From Apostichopus japonicus (Eukaryota; Echinodermata; Holothuroidea; Aspidochirotida; Stichopodidae), in the NCBI RefSeq assembly GCF_037975245.1, contig NC_092568.1, positions 25,403,501 through 25,467,500 on the forward strand: a stretch of DNA of 64,000 bases, read 5' to 3'. This document shows, piece after piece, positions 22,340 to 33,996 of the stretch (positions within the stretch are counted from its first letter, which is position 1; the number at the start of each line of letters is the position of its first letter). The translations under genes and the position numbers were made by a program. The notes beneath the pieces were generated by a model, which saw only the letters and a list, made by a program, of their open reading frames with translations, searched no databases and had not been told where the DNA came from.

Positions 22340-23979
22340 GTTATGTTATCATTGAAATCTTGAAAGGAACCAAATCATTTTGTAGTTTTTGTCTCACAAA
22401 GTTTAAGATTGTCGTGTAGTGTACTTTTCAATTAAAAACTAAAATAATAGCAGTATTTATTATCTCTAATACAGCAGCTAGGGCTAAGTGTGGTGTTATG
22501 AGTTGGACTGCTGATGTTTCTGTATTCTCTGTATCATGTACACATATAGCTTTATTAAACTTTGACACTTTGGTGCCCTAAAAGTTGTTGTATGTAAAAA
22601 CTAAATTTGAGAGGTTATTCTTCATTAAACATTGGTCCTTCCCCACCAACACTTTAACGCATTCCATTTTGCTGTGTTGCCAATAGTTGTGTAATATTGT
22701 CACATTTATTTCTATACATGTTGTTGGCATTCCTAATTTTGTGATTTTGCCATAATTTCTATCTGCTTTCTTGTCAATGTTTTTTTTTGTTGCCAAATCA
22801 AGTGTAGGATTAATAGTGTCTTAAATAATCACTTGTTGATTTTTGAGCATTACCTGACATTATTTTCAATGCCGATGTGTTATCAACAAATGTGACAGAT
22901 ACTAACGTTGTAATTTGTAGCCCTTTTTGTTGTGCTGTACATATGTAGAGTCTGTGATGTAAATATTTATAATTTAATTTTAGTTTACTAGCAATGTTAT
23001 TCTATTTACCACCACTTTCTTTTTTTGGTTTGAAATTATGAAGAGTGCCTTAAATAAGTACGCAGGGAAAAAAACAAAAACTGAATGATGGAGAATTTAA
23101 CGATAATTATATGCAGGCAAGATTTATCATAGCAAGTAATAGTATTCATAGATGTACTGAAAGTGTTTGCTGAAAGTGTTGAACAGATGTCATTGTAGAT
23201 AATATTTTCTATATTTGCACAAAGAACCCATGTAAATGTAGCTTGTACATTCCTCCAGTAAAAAGTGAGCCACATATTGTAATTTAACTGAATGTAAGTA
23301 AATTATCGAGAGGGTTTTAAAAACCATGTAAATGTACTTTATCAGCAAAGCATTCAATAAATGACCTAATATGACCTTCAATGCTAACCAAACTTTCTTG
23401 TTTTCTTTGACATATTACTTGTGATGATTCCTTGCATGCTTGCAGATTTACATTTAAAGTTGCTTATTTTTCAGATGTATTTCACCATTGATAACAACAT
23501 AATGCTATTTGGGTAATACACTTAGGATCAAAGATAGATCAGAATCAGGGCCGGGGACTGGGCCATGTCCCATCCCTCTCTATAATCCTTACCTGTTCAG
23601 ACTTCTGTGCCTCTCCCCCACCTACCTGTGTGGACGTCTGTGCCTCCCCCCCCCCACCACCTTCCCAATCTGTGCGAGCATCATGTGCACAAAAACTTCA
23701 TAAGTTACAGGACTTCAGTATTGTTCCCTTCTTAATTTGTTGGTGCGCCATCCAACCACTGGCTAAGGGCAGATCAGGGAATACTTTGACGATGGCCTCA
23801 CAGTCAGGATCAGCCTTTTAGAAATTTATTCCTGATATAGGTATCATGAAATTAAAACCATCAAACATAAAGCAATAAAAAGAAAACTTTTTTTCACAGT
23901 ACTGATTAAAGACACCTTTGTATGATTGAAATGTTGAAAGAATCTAGATTGATATATTGGGAAGGTCTAATCAGTCAAC

Positions 23980-24116
23980 TTAAAGGGTGTGAAGACTCGC
24001 GCAAAAAGAAACGTCTAATGCCGGTAATTTGACCTAGTTTCGAATGAGGTGTAACAGAAGTGATAAACATTACCATGGCTCCCAGAAAATACACACACAG
24101 CTTGCTACCGTCGGTA
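23980..24116 (+). mobile_element. Second copy of the TTAA MITE, left part
   Basis: 137 bases are almost identical to 26911-27045 (only a couple of differences), then the sequences part. The matching right end was not found before the next gene, so this is a longer relative or a truncated copy. It lies about 0.6 kb upstream of the HADH/RING start codon. Confidence 0.8.
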
Positions 24117-24709
24117 CGGATTCTAAATTAGTACCTGTTTTTCTATAGGCAGGCTTGACCGTCATGGAGTTTTGTTGAAAATAACGGTCCTTTTCTTCTA
24201 ATGCCTGTATTGAATAATGGGAAACATTATTTAATACTTCTGCGGCGGATACAATATGTCAAATAATGGCAACAAGTGTTTTATCCACTTATGTGTCAAA
24301 GGTGCTTCATTCCACTCTGAACTGAGTAGTTGTTGCCGAATTAACGTCCCATTTCGCGATCCATATCTGCATGGGAATCCCTGAAGTCATACAGTGATGT
24401 TTTCGTGCAACTGCTATAGCACATCATATTATGTTTCCAAGAACCTGATGAACTGGGCCTAACAGTAACACCTCGAACTGTCGGAGTTGATATAACGGTC
24501 TAACTTTGCTATGATCACACACAGCTTATAGGTCCGTTGTATTGAAAACCATGCTATTCAAGCGTCAAAGATTTTGGTCAATTGGCAGTACGAGGGAGAG
24601 ATAAAGCGACGTGAATGATTCAATAAAAATCAATTTAATCCACTGATTGTGGTTTTCACTACCTCTAAATCTGAGACTACGAATGTAAACAGATCACTAC
24701 AGAGATCAA

Positions 24710-24761
24710 ATGGTTAAAGTAGCAGTTTGTGGTTGTGGCTTCCTTGGTTCCAGTATTGCTG
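24710..24761 (+). CDS. HADH/RING exon 1: start codon and GxGxxG motif
   Basis: The ATG at 24710 is followed by VKVAVCGCGFLGSSIA, the first beta strand and glycine loop of a Rossmann fold right at the N-terminus, as in bacterial and short vertebrate relatives lacking a transit peptide. This suggests a cytosolic protein. Donor GTTAGT. Confidence 0.87.
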
Positions 24762-27700
24762 GTTAGTATTGCGTTAAAATTAATGTTCTTATGTTAGTAT
24801 GTTAGTGTAGCGAAAAATTTGGCATGTAAAAACATACCATGGTCAAAATTGTAATGCAAGGTGACCATATTTTTTTACAGGAAATCTGGGGACATGACAT
24901 TTGATGTTGATCCTTCATGTTGATGTTGAACTTGAAGGGTCAGTGACCTACACAGTGAATTTAAAAGGAGGGGTGGAATTCTGAGTGCCTCTCAGTGCTT
25001 TGGTGCTATGTTTCAGAGATGATATTGCCCCAGTTAAGAATACCTACTGTACTAGAAACAAGTGGTTTGTCCCAGAAAAGAAATCTTAATTCTCCAAAAC
25101 TGTAAGGTCGGCCAATAGAAAATCTCATTATGCAAGTCCCTAACATTCTGGCTAAGTTCATGTGAATTACAGGCTATCAAAAATTATTGAATGATGTGGG
25201 GTGCCTTTAGGCTTTACATTTGTAGTTGTAAATTATCACAGGCTCTTACATTTGAGCAGTTCTATAAAAGAAAAGTTAAAACAGTTAAAATGGAGATTCT
25301 TCAGGGCCATTCTATAAAAATCAAGGGTGTTCCCATGTACACATATCGTGGGACATTTTTAGGGATAGGCTACTTTTAATCCGAGACGGTGCTTGAAATT
25401 TGGGACTGTCCCCTGAAATCAGGGATGCCTGGTCAGTGGTCACCTTAGTCAAACAATCAGTCAAAGCATAAATATAACAAGGCTTAGTCCTAACAGCATT
25501 CTGTGCAAATTTTTTAGTTGCAATTTCTATTGATTTTGAACCTACGCTATTTCTCCAACTGCCGGGCAAAATGATTATAATGAAAAGTGTCATGGTTGGT
25601 AGTCCTACAGAATCGTATATGCAATTTGACGATTTGGGGAGGTAGAGAAGTTATCTTTCAGAATATGTTGCAATGATTCTGATTGGTTGAGATTCGCCAC
25701 CAGACGAGATGTTGCCAGATCAGGATAAATTTGCTTGAAGTAAATCGCTCCAAATCACGTCAGTCTATTCTGTAATAATGCAGTGTGTGTACTGTACCTC
25801 GACTCCACAGGGTTAATATGTATAGCCGCTGTGAGTCATTATGATCTAACTGATTACTGTAACATGTTCGATGATTTAAGTGTGTGAATATGTTCTTCAA
25901 GGAATTGATATTGATGATAACCAAGTTTCTGTATTTCTGCACACAAAGCCTATTGTCTTTACTGTACAACAAGAAAAGTAATAGAACTATATCTGGGAAT
26001 TTCATTGAAGGCTTACAAGGTTTGAATAGGTTTCTGTCAAATTTATAGTAAGTCCACTGGGTTGGATGTTAATTATGTTCTTCTGAAGGGTTGTAAATCA
26101 ATAGCATTACTTTATTTTGTAAGGTTTTAATTGTGCCTCTCAAGCTTTAAGTAAGTGGTGGTATTCAAATTTCCAGAAAAATTGCAGTTCATTGAACGTG
26201 ATATTAAGAAAGTTCATTATGTAAATGACAGAGTTTCATAGCTCTCAGAAAACTTTTCAATGTTTGGTTTGATGATCTTGGCAGGCTGTCTGGTGTTCTA
26301 CGGCCATGATGTAGTGATTAACGACCTGAACAAATTAACTCTGGATCGGTTTCCAGATGAACTCAAGAAGAAGAAACAACAACTACAGCAGAGCGATCTG
26401 ATTCTGGATCAACCATTTTCAGTAAGTAATGGTTTATTGCTGTTATATATCAGTATCACGCCATCTATTTTGGTAAAGTTGTTGTGACATGCATGTGACC
26501 TGATGGAAATAAACAGTTCAATATGGCCGCATGTGCTGTAAACACTTAGCATTTGTCTTCTTGTTATATCGCTAGGAATCAGGATAATCCTCCATTAATC
26601 CAGGGTATAACAATTGCGATATAAAATAAACCATGTTTGTAGGAGATGAATGGTCTATGTCTTAAATCACTATTTGGTTTCTTACTTGTTCATGTTTACC
26701 TCACCTTTTGATCAAATTCTGAGTAGACTACTTGACGAAAATTGAACAGCCTGAGCATTTATATCACGTTGAACATTTTTTAGTTTATACTTCGTTCACT
26801 TCACTTTGTAACTGCTTGGACAGCTCAGGGAGTTTTTGAATCCTTGCCAGAGGCAAAAGGATTCTATGCGATGGTGATGGGGTGTGTATGTATATGTGAC
26901 ACAAGTTTGCTTAAAGGGTGTGAAGACTCGCGCAAAAAGAAACGTCTAATGCCGGTAATTTGACCTAGTTTCGAATGAGGTGTAACAGAAGTGATAAACA
27001 CTACCATCGCTCCCAGAAAATACACACACAGCTTGCTACCGTCGGTAATTAGACACTAGTGTACAGTCAGTACATACATCTGCGGTCAATACCCACAGCT
27101 TGCACAGTATACAAACGATACAGCGATGGACATCTCAGGTCCAGCTAAAGATAACAATTAAGGTATCAAGTTTCATTACTGTCTGCATTTTGTAGCGACA
27201 CGAAAAAAAAGGCACTTGCAAGCAACAGAAAGTTAACTTTTTCAGATGGCAGCACGCGGTTTGGGGCGAGTCTTCAATGCCTTTAAGTAAACACTGCAAC
27301 TCAAAAAGTTAATAGTGGATTACCTTCCTACTTGGTATGTGGATCTGTCTTATTGAGTACAAGAAGCCTATTGTTTTCTGTGAAGTTCAATGGTCATTTG
27401 GGATCAACAGAGGTCAACTCTGAAACTTTGTGAACACGATTACTTTAAAAGTACATCTTTGTTGAACCTCAAACATGGTATGTAGATTCAGCCCGTTGAG
27501 TATATAAGAACCCTATTGAAAATGGTGGAGGTTAAAGGTCATTTGATGTCAACATTTAAGTGAAAGTCTGAAAATCTTGTTTACACAAGAGGTATATCTT
27601 TCTTGAACTTCATACTTAGTATGAAGATCCAGCTCGGTGAGTGCAAGAACTTTTCGAAAGTTGGTAGAGGTCAAAGGTCGCATGAGGTCAACAGGCATCA

Positions 27701-30700
27701 AAATTAAAGCTACAATTAATCTGTGAAACCTCCAATGCTATGATATTCTTTTGGTGAACATAGTTCAACATTTTGGTTTAAAGTTCTGTACTATTAATTC
27801 CTTACAAGGGAATGACATGGTTGATGCCCACAAGGGATTGCTACAAACCTCTTCTGGTTCTTACTTAATTCTTGGACATATTTAACTCACTTGCTCTACA
27901 TTAGTCAGATAGTTATTTTGAATTTTGAGCCAATTGTATGGCAAGGACTCACAAAACTAACTGGCTTTCTGGTATCATGAGATGATACCTCATGAAATAC
28001 ACATTAATTCTTTGGATGCATTGCACATCTGTCGCTCAAAAGTTGTCATTTTGATTCCTCAAAAGTCTCCAAATGTCTGTCGCACCATCTAATACTGAAT
28101 TCCTAGTACTGTAGTAGTTCTACAGTACACAGTGACAGCCACAAGGGCCATCAACAAATTACTCAAATTTAAGGGCAATAACTTCCCTTGTAGTATTAAA
28201 TGAGTTATTTCAAAATGCTTCCTTTATTTGCAACCACTGATTAGTAAGACGTGGTCCAATTTTTTTCCTTCCCTTTTCTTCATCCTACAGGGCACCTATC
28301 ACCTTGAACCAGATTTGGAAGCCGCAGTTGAAGATGTGGAATTTGTAATCGAAGCAATCCAAGAGGACTTAGGAAGCAAGAGAGCTTTCTTTCAAAGTAA
28401 GAAAATATCAATTATTATAAACATGAAAGTTGTCAGTTGAATTAAACCTCCAATCAGTTTGCCTGGAGATAAGATTGTGGTATATACTACAAAGCAATCA
28501 TTTGTTTAAGGTTTAAGGAGTGACTTGAAATAACAAATTTTATGTTGGTATTTGAATGCAGATCAAACTGGACACTTCAGAGTGATTTGTTTGTCAAATA
28601 TGTTTATATGTTTGTTTATATTTTCCAGATTTAAACTTTGTTTCAAAATAGATCTAATTTCTAGAATGCTTCGAGAAGCTGTGAGAAATCTCTTTCCAGC
28701 ATTAACTTAAGTTGATGATAACGTCAGAACTGTGTAGCTCAGAGTTGAAGTGGTGTGTTTTGGTGCCATTGGAGCTTATGTCATGTCGATGCAATGAGAG
28801 GTCTGTCTGTCTATCCATCCGTCTGTCCATCCCTTGGATTCAGCTGAAAGGCTATTGATTGCCAGCTGTCTGATAAACATCTTTTCTAAAGTTGTTTCAA
28901 CTTGTTGTAGGATTCCATTGACAATTACACACGATAAGTCCAAAGGTCCTCTGTTTATGACCAAGGGAGGCCAAACGTAACATTACTGGAGATGCTCTTC
29001 ATTTTTACTGATAGAATCTTATCCGAATGAAACTTGGTGACTGTGTGCAGCAGTGAATTATTATGTACAAGGGTAAGAGGGCAAAGATTATAGTTAGCTA
29101 AAATGTGAAATACTTTTCAGAAAGAACTTTGTATGTTTTAACTAAGTTTTGCCAAATTGATTAAATAGCATCAGTTGTGAGTGGTGTAATACAAAGTGAA
29201 CAGGAATCAGGAGTGAAAACTCATGTGAAGCAATCAACCATAAGTGCATACTGTACCAAAGTAAGCCACGCCTTCATATATCCATGAAAATTGTTTTGAA
29301 TAGACTGCAAGCCAGCTTGACTGTATCCAAAACTGTCCTGTCAATCACTCCAAGTGATTTCTGTATGGCTCTCAAACAACTGACTGAAAAGTCTGGGAAA
29401 ATGCAAAATGTAATGAATGAGTTTTCAAGAAGTCTGACGAGTTGTAATCCTTTCATCCATTCTGCATGTTTAACAATCTGTGCCATTTTAATAAGTTTAT
29501 ATTCTATATGATTTTGTTAACATATTAATACACATAAATTCTCCATCCCACCTCAAGCAACCCACCGAATAGAGGTCAGATGTTCCCACTATGTGAACTC
29601 TCTCCCGTACAGCTGCAGATATGATTTTAAATCAATAATCACCAATACTAATCAAAAGTATTAATTAGGTCAGTATTCAGGTGCGTCAAATCAATGAGTG
29701 TCCATCGTCTTTAGTAAATGGGAACAAATAGAACACCTGCAACAGGTTTAGTCTAAACTTAGAACACAGCGCTTAGTTGCTAGGCTGCATGACGTCTGTG
29801 TTTGTCCATCAGTCAGTACATAACACCATTCAAGTGAAAGGTTATGCTGTATTGGCCCCAAATATGCTAGATATTCAAATATGCTCACCTTTGGTCAAAA
29901 TTCTTGTTTTGATTACAATCTTCGAGGTAATTTTCCTCACTGGGACATTCAGTCATCTTGTGTGTTCCTTAAAAGTGTCTGAGAACAATTTGGAGAGTCA
30001 AGACCTCCAGGAAAGTACTTTTTGAAAACTTCTAGCAATAATAGCATGCTTTAATTTGGGGCCTATGCTGACTACCTTTAAAGGTTTGTTGTAGATTTAT
30101 TGCATTAATAGGTTCTAACCAGTATAAACCACATTTGTCTTTTCTATTTAGCTTGCTCTCTGAAGAGTATAGACAAATATAAACTTAAATTTTCAAGTAA
30201 TATCATTTCAGAGTTATATTAACAAGTCAATAACAAACGACCAGAATTATTCTCAGATCATCCTCTGAGTAAACTTGCTGTGGAATGCTGTGAGTTGAAT
30301 TAAATATAGCTAACAGTAGTCAAGCTTTTCAGACATTTTTCAGCAACCATATCTTGAATTATGACAATGATATTTAGCATTTTGATAGTGGAATTTGTTT
30401 GTTCTTCCAAAGTGTGCCGTATCTGCTAAGTGGTGATTCCTTGAAGTGGAACGGTTTCTACTCAAATGCCAATACGGTGTATCCTCAAAACACTGAAACA
30501 ATAATTATCGATTTCTGCTTGTTTCTTTTGTAGGAGTCAGTAATGCTTGTCGCACAGACACAGTCCTGCTAACCAGTACTATCAATCTCAGATTGGAGGA
30601 TGTATTTTCCTTGACAAGTGATAAAGAGGTGAGGTCAAACATGGAAACCCGGCAGCATCTTCAGAATCCCCTGCAGCAAGGCTGAATCGACATCAAATGA

Positions 30701-33700
30701 TAGAGATTATCTCTGCAGCCCGGCCATGGCTATTGTGTGATGCTGCACAGCACAAAAGGTTACATTCTATGCAGCCTAGCTGCAGAAAGCTGCAGCCCCT
30801 CAGCATCATACTTTTGATGTAGTACCTAACAATCCTTGGGTATGAGTAACTCATAGAGAAGGAGAGGAATTTTAGGAATTGGTTGGTTGGAGGTAGTATC
30901 ATAATTATATTTTTCCACCTCCAATGTGATGTGCTAGGTAGCTCTATTTTCCTCCAAGGATATGCCTCTCCATCCTCCATGATGAACTTGAACAACATTT
31001 TATCTGTGTGGTATTTTGTGTCGACAGTTGAGTTTACGATATCACTCAAAACATCGGTAATGTCAGTTTGTACTTTCAAACTAATGGCGTTAATACGTAC
31101 TTATGGACAGACTTTCGCAAGACGTAACCTTGTAATAAGTTTTTACGAAGTTGAATACATTATTTAGGCTTTCATTTCCTTTCATTAACATATGATTGTA
31201 AACAAATGAAGTTCACCCCAAGAAAGACATTACTGTCTGCTTGACAAAGTACCAACAACTGCATATACATGACCATGTAACTAGGAATTCTACTTAGGCA
31301 TGATCAGAGGTTCTAAATAGTGTTAAAATGTCTTGATGTGTCAACTGCTTGGGCTATGTTATGTCAAAGTTTCAGAGGGATGGGTGTACTACTTGAGAAT
31401 AAACTTAAGTTTTGCAAGTTCTCAGAAACCATTACCCTGGTGCAATCATTTGTTATATACTCAACTCACTAATCCTTGGTCATTTTAATAGAGAACGTTG
31501 GGGCTCCGCTTCTTGCATCCAGTCTACTTTGTACAAGACGTTGAGGTCAGGTACCACGAGAAGACCTCGGCTGATGTCATGGACAAGGGTAAGTGGTAAG
31601 GAGAGAAAGGACAAGTCCAGTTAGCAACTAGCAAGAGATGAAAGCTGTTCACTACAATGATACCATGCCTGTCAACCAGAAGCTGTTAAACAACTTATTT
31701 TCATTTAATCAGAAGGGAAAGATGTGATGAATTGACTTGTGCATTTCAACTTTTCTTTCCAAATGGAGATTAGGCATAGCACACACTAGAACAGCAGGTA
31801 AAACATTTGATTTAAGTAGAATAAGAGTAGCTATCTATTTACAGATAGTTCAACTGATTTACATCAGACCTGTAAACCGCCCAAAGGTCTAAACCTGGAG
31901 ATATTACCAAACATTCGAAAGTCAACTAAAACTCTTCGTTTAACATTTTAATTAGTTGTTTTTGTGTTCAGCATTGTATTAAGCTTTCAAAACTGTATCC
32001 AGATTCCATGATGATGTGATGAACATCCACAGCATCATGTTAATCTACTTTACTTTGTTCCCTTCCGGTTTAAGATTTTTACGTTAGGAGATCCCACCCA
32101 GAGAGACCATGTATAAAACCGTGACGGTTGGCAGGTATGACAACATAATACGTTTCCCCTCTCGTTAAAGGTCTCGTTAATAAAGGTCTAGTTAGGTAGT
32201 CCGACTGACATGTCTAATTTTAACATCAGTAGAGCTTAAGTTGAATTGGTTGAATAAACCCCCAGAAATAATAGACTAGGGTAAAAAAAATAAAGCAAAT
32301 AAATATTTGAAACGGGGAGACATAAGTAAGAAGTGGTCTGCATCTCTTATTCTCTTTATATCGCTATAGTTACCAGGTTTGTGGAAGAAGACTTGCCAAA
32401 GAGTATATTCATGAGGAGAGCTGGGGAAGAACCTTTACTATTATCAGATACTGCAATCACAGCTATGGAGGAAGGTGAGGGTTTCTCAGATACGTAGTGA
32501 GTACGATGGATTGAGAGTTATATTCAATACAGCGGTTTGTCAATCCTTTGCGCATGGATACTGTTGTACGGCAAGTATTGCCACATGGTCTTTGTTGAAA
32601 GGTGACTTTAGGCACAGATTTTAATTTTGATGTGTTGTAGACCGGTAAAAACAAAACACTTTCACAACCCGGGTTGTATTTCTACAACACTCAAATTTGA
32701 TCCTTCCCCAACATTTCTATCAATATCAGTATATATAATGGTCACCTTCCAACAATCTCTTTTTACTACCACTGCCATTTCATTTTCAGTAATTTTATTT
32801 TCTCTGAATATGTATTCACACTGCAACATGTCGTTTTAACACTCTTCAATGCCTGTAAATAATTTGGTGACGCAGAACCACAAGGAAAGTATTTTTGAAG
32901 TTTAAGCAATAGCAATATTAAGCAAAAATTTAGAGCTAATACTGATAACATTTGATAAAAAATATATCTCCTTGTTTTGCCCAACAGCCAGAAGAGAGGA
33001 ACTACGCAGACAAATCCGAGACCCAAATATCGCCCTGGTGAATTTTTCGTTGGAAGCCCAGAGGGACAGCTTCCCTAGTCTCGGTCCTGATGACGATGAA
33101 GATGATGAGGATGTGGGTGGTCGACCAGACAATGTGGTATTTGGACATGGTGGAGCAGCCTGCAACCCAAAATGCCCTCTTGGATTCTCCAATCAAGGGC
33201 CACAACCTCTCAGAAGTCTTTGTGAGTATTTAAGTTCGCTTAGCAAAACATCTGCAGTCTGTCCTAACCTGTTTGTCGGTACCTGATAGTCTTCCCAGTG
33301 GGGTCTGTGCAGGATGAAATATCAGTATGGGTTGGGAAAGGTCTACCAGATCACTGCATTAGGAGGCCTAATACCTACTTAATAGAAATTATTGGCTTTC
33401 CCCAAATAAGGGCTTTTGTCTTTCAAAACGCTAAGGGAAATCACAGTACTGACCAAGGTACCCAAATAACCATACATTTTGTCATGGCGATATTTGGATC
33501 TACATTTGCTCAGTTCTCTAAATTAAGACAAACTTTTTTTTTCTTTCATGGGGGATGGGGTGTGGGATGAAGCTGATATGACTGGATTTCCTACATATTA
33601 ACATATCTTGGTTCTTGTTGATCAGTAGAATGGGAAACCCTCACAATAGGTAATGCTTCATGCAAAGTTGTCACTGTTTACATAATGGTTTGGGACTTTA

Positions 33701-33996
33701 GTGTGTTTCTTTCCTTTCAGATAGTGACCCTATTGCAAGCTTTGACATACCGTGTGCGTCCTCAGTCCGTGCTTACATAATGGTGTTTTACATAATGGTG
33801 TGTTTCTTTCGTTTCAGATACTGTGACATGTCCCTTTTGCAAGCTCAGACCCACCATGTGCGTCCTCAGTCCGTGCTTACATCAGATATGTAAAGAATGT
33901 GCCAAGTCTCTAATGAACAGAGGCAAGTCGTGTCCAATACAGGGATGTCAACGGATCATCAACTCATACCAGACAATAGGTCCAGGCAGAATCTAA
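24710..33996 (+). CDS. HADH-fold / RING-finger fusion protein (complete, 8 exons)
   Basis: Exons: 24710-24761, 26285-26421, 28291-28396, 30534-30628, 31492-31588, 32370-32474, 32988-33221, 33818-33996. They total 1,005 bases with a stop, 334 residues, and every junction is phase-consistent. Residues 1-160 or so follow the NAD-binding domain of short-chain 3-hydroxyacyl-CoA dehydrogenases: GCGFLG dinucleotide motif, HDVVINDLNK with the ribose-binding Asp, FVIEAIQEDLGSK, then GLRFLHPV and DVEV. The catalytic His of GLHFFNPV is Arg here, and the NTSS substrate motif is TSTIN. The C-terminal 3HCDH dimerisation domain is replaced by an acidic linker (DDDEDDED) and a C3HC4 RING (CPFC, CLHQICKEC, CPIQGC). 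I infer an NAD-binding pseudo-dehydrogenase with possible E3 ubiquitin-ligase activity. I know no characterised gene of this layout. Confidence 0.88.
26285..26421 (+). CDS. HADH/RING exon 2: second Rossmann strand
   Basis: TTGGCAG acceptor, GTAAGT donor. Product includes YGHDVVINDLNK; the Asp ends strand 2, where NAD ribose binds in HADH. A charged helix (ELKKKKQQLQQ) follows. Confidence 0.9.
26911..27286. mobile_element. MITE with TTAA ends and inverted terminal repeats (piggyBac-like)
   Basis: 376 bp. The left end TTAAAGGGTGTGAAGACTCGC and right end GCGAGTCTTCAATGCCTTTAA are inverted copies with a few mismatches, and both ends are TTAA, the target of piggyBac-type transposases. No transposase is encoded. 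It sits in intron 2 of the HADH/RING gene. Confidence 0.8.
27300..27990 (+). repeat. Dispersed repeat B, copy 2 (HADH/RING intron)
   Basis: Three degenerate units of about 130 bases (landmarks GGTATGTGGATC, GGTATGTAGATT, AGTATGAAGATC) followed by the GATGCCCACAAGGGA and CAGATAGTTATTTTG blocks shared with copy 1. Confidence 0.8.
28291..28396 (+). CDS. HADH/RING exon 3: VIEAIQEDL motif
   Basis: CATCCTACAG acceptor, GTAAGA donor. Product AAVEDVEFVIEAIQEDLGSK matches the 'DlVvEAivEnl..K' signature of HADH, the strand and helix beside the nicotinamide ring. Confidence 0.92.
30534..30628 (+). CDS. HADH/RING exon 4: altered NTSS region
   Basis: TTTTGTAG acceptor, GTGAGG donor. Product CRTDTVLLTSTINLRLEDVF aligns with the HADH segment that normally reads ASNTSSL. 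The Ser that contacts substrate in HADH is not conserved. Confidence 0.87.
31492..31588 (+). CDS. HADH/RING exon 5: degenerate catalytic motif
   Basis: TTTAATAG acceptor, GTAAGT donor. Product RTLGLRFLHPVYFVQDVEV aligns with the HADH active-site strand GLHFFNPV...VEV. The Glu is kept but the catalytic His position holds Arg, and Asn of NPV is His. Confidence 0.88.
32370..32474 (+). CDS. HADH/RING exon 6: linker in place of the dimerisation domain
   Basis: GCTATAG acceptor, GTGAGG donor, one-base phases on both sides. Product TRFVEEDLPKSIFMRRAGEE then PLLLSDTAITAMEE. I do not recognise it; it sits where the 3HCDH C-terminal domain would be. Confidence 0.82.
32988..33221 (+). CDS. HADH/RING exon 7: acidic linker
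   Basis: CCAACAG acceptor, GTGAGT donor. A helical basic start (RREELRRQIRDP) is followed by an acidic run DDDEDDEDV and a Gly/Pro/Cys-containing stretch leading to the RING finger. Confidence 0.85.
33677..33782 (+). pseudogene. Decayed duplicate of the 5' part of the RING exon
   Basis: This stretch repeats the acceptor and first half of exon 8 about 97-104 bases upstream: TTTCTTTCCTTTCAG, ATTGCAAGC and GTGCGTCCTCAGTCCGTG all match. A small deletion and changes remove the first CxxC zinc pair and shift the frame. It cannot encode a RING finger. Confidence 0.85.
33818..33996 (+). CDS. HADH/RING exon 8: RING finger and stop
   Basis: GTTTCAG acceptor; stop TAA at 33994-33996. Order of zinc ligands: CPFC, C in MCVLSPC, CLH, CKEC, then CPIQGC, a C3HC4-type RING of the compact class seen in IAP/MGRN-like E3 ligases. 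The RING lies at the extreme C-terminus. Confidence 0.88.

Larger units (their letters stand above)
21871..24709 (+). other. RIN 3' region and spacer before the HADH/RING gene
   Basis: Contains the candidate poly(A) signals, the MITE fragment at 23980 and otherwise AT-rich sequence. No TATA box or other promoter element is convincing near 24710. Confidence 0.55.

Noticed and set aside
30693-31079. 128-codon minus-strand open frame in a HADH/RING intron
   Set aside because: The translation looks more protein-like than most, but I recognise no family, and it has no neighbouring exons or promoter signal. It could be a transposon remnant.
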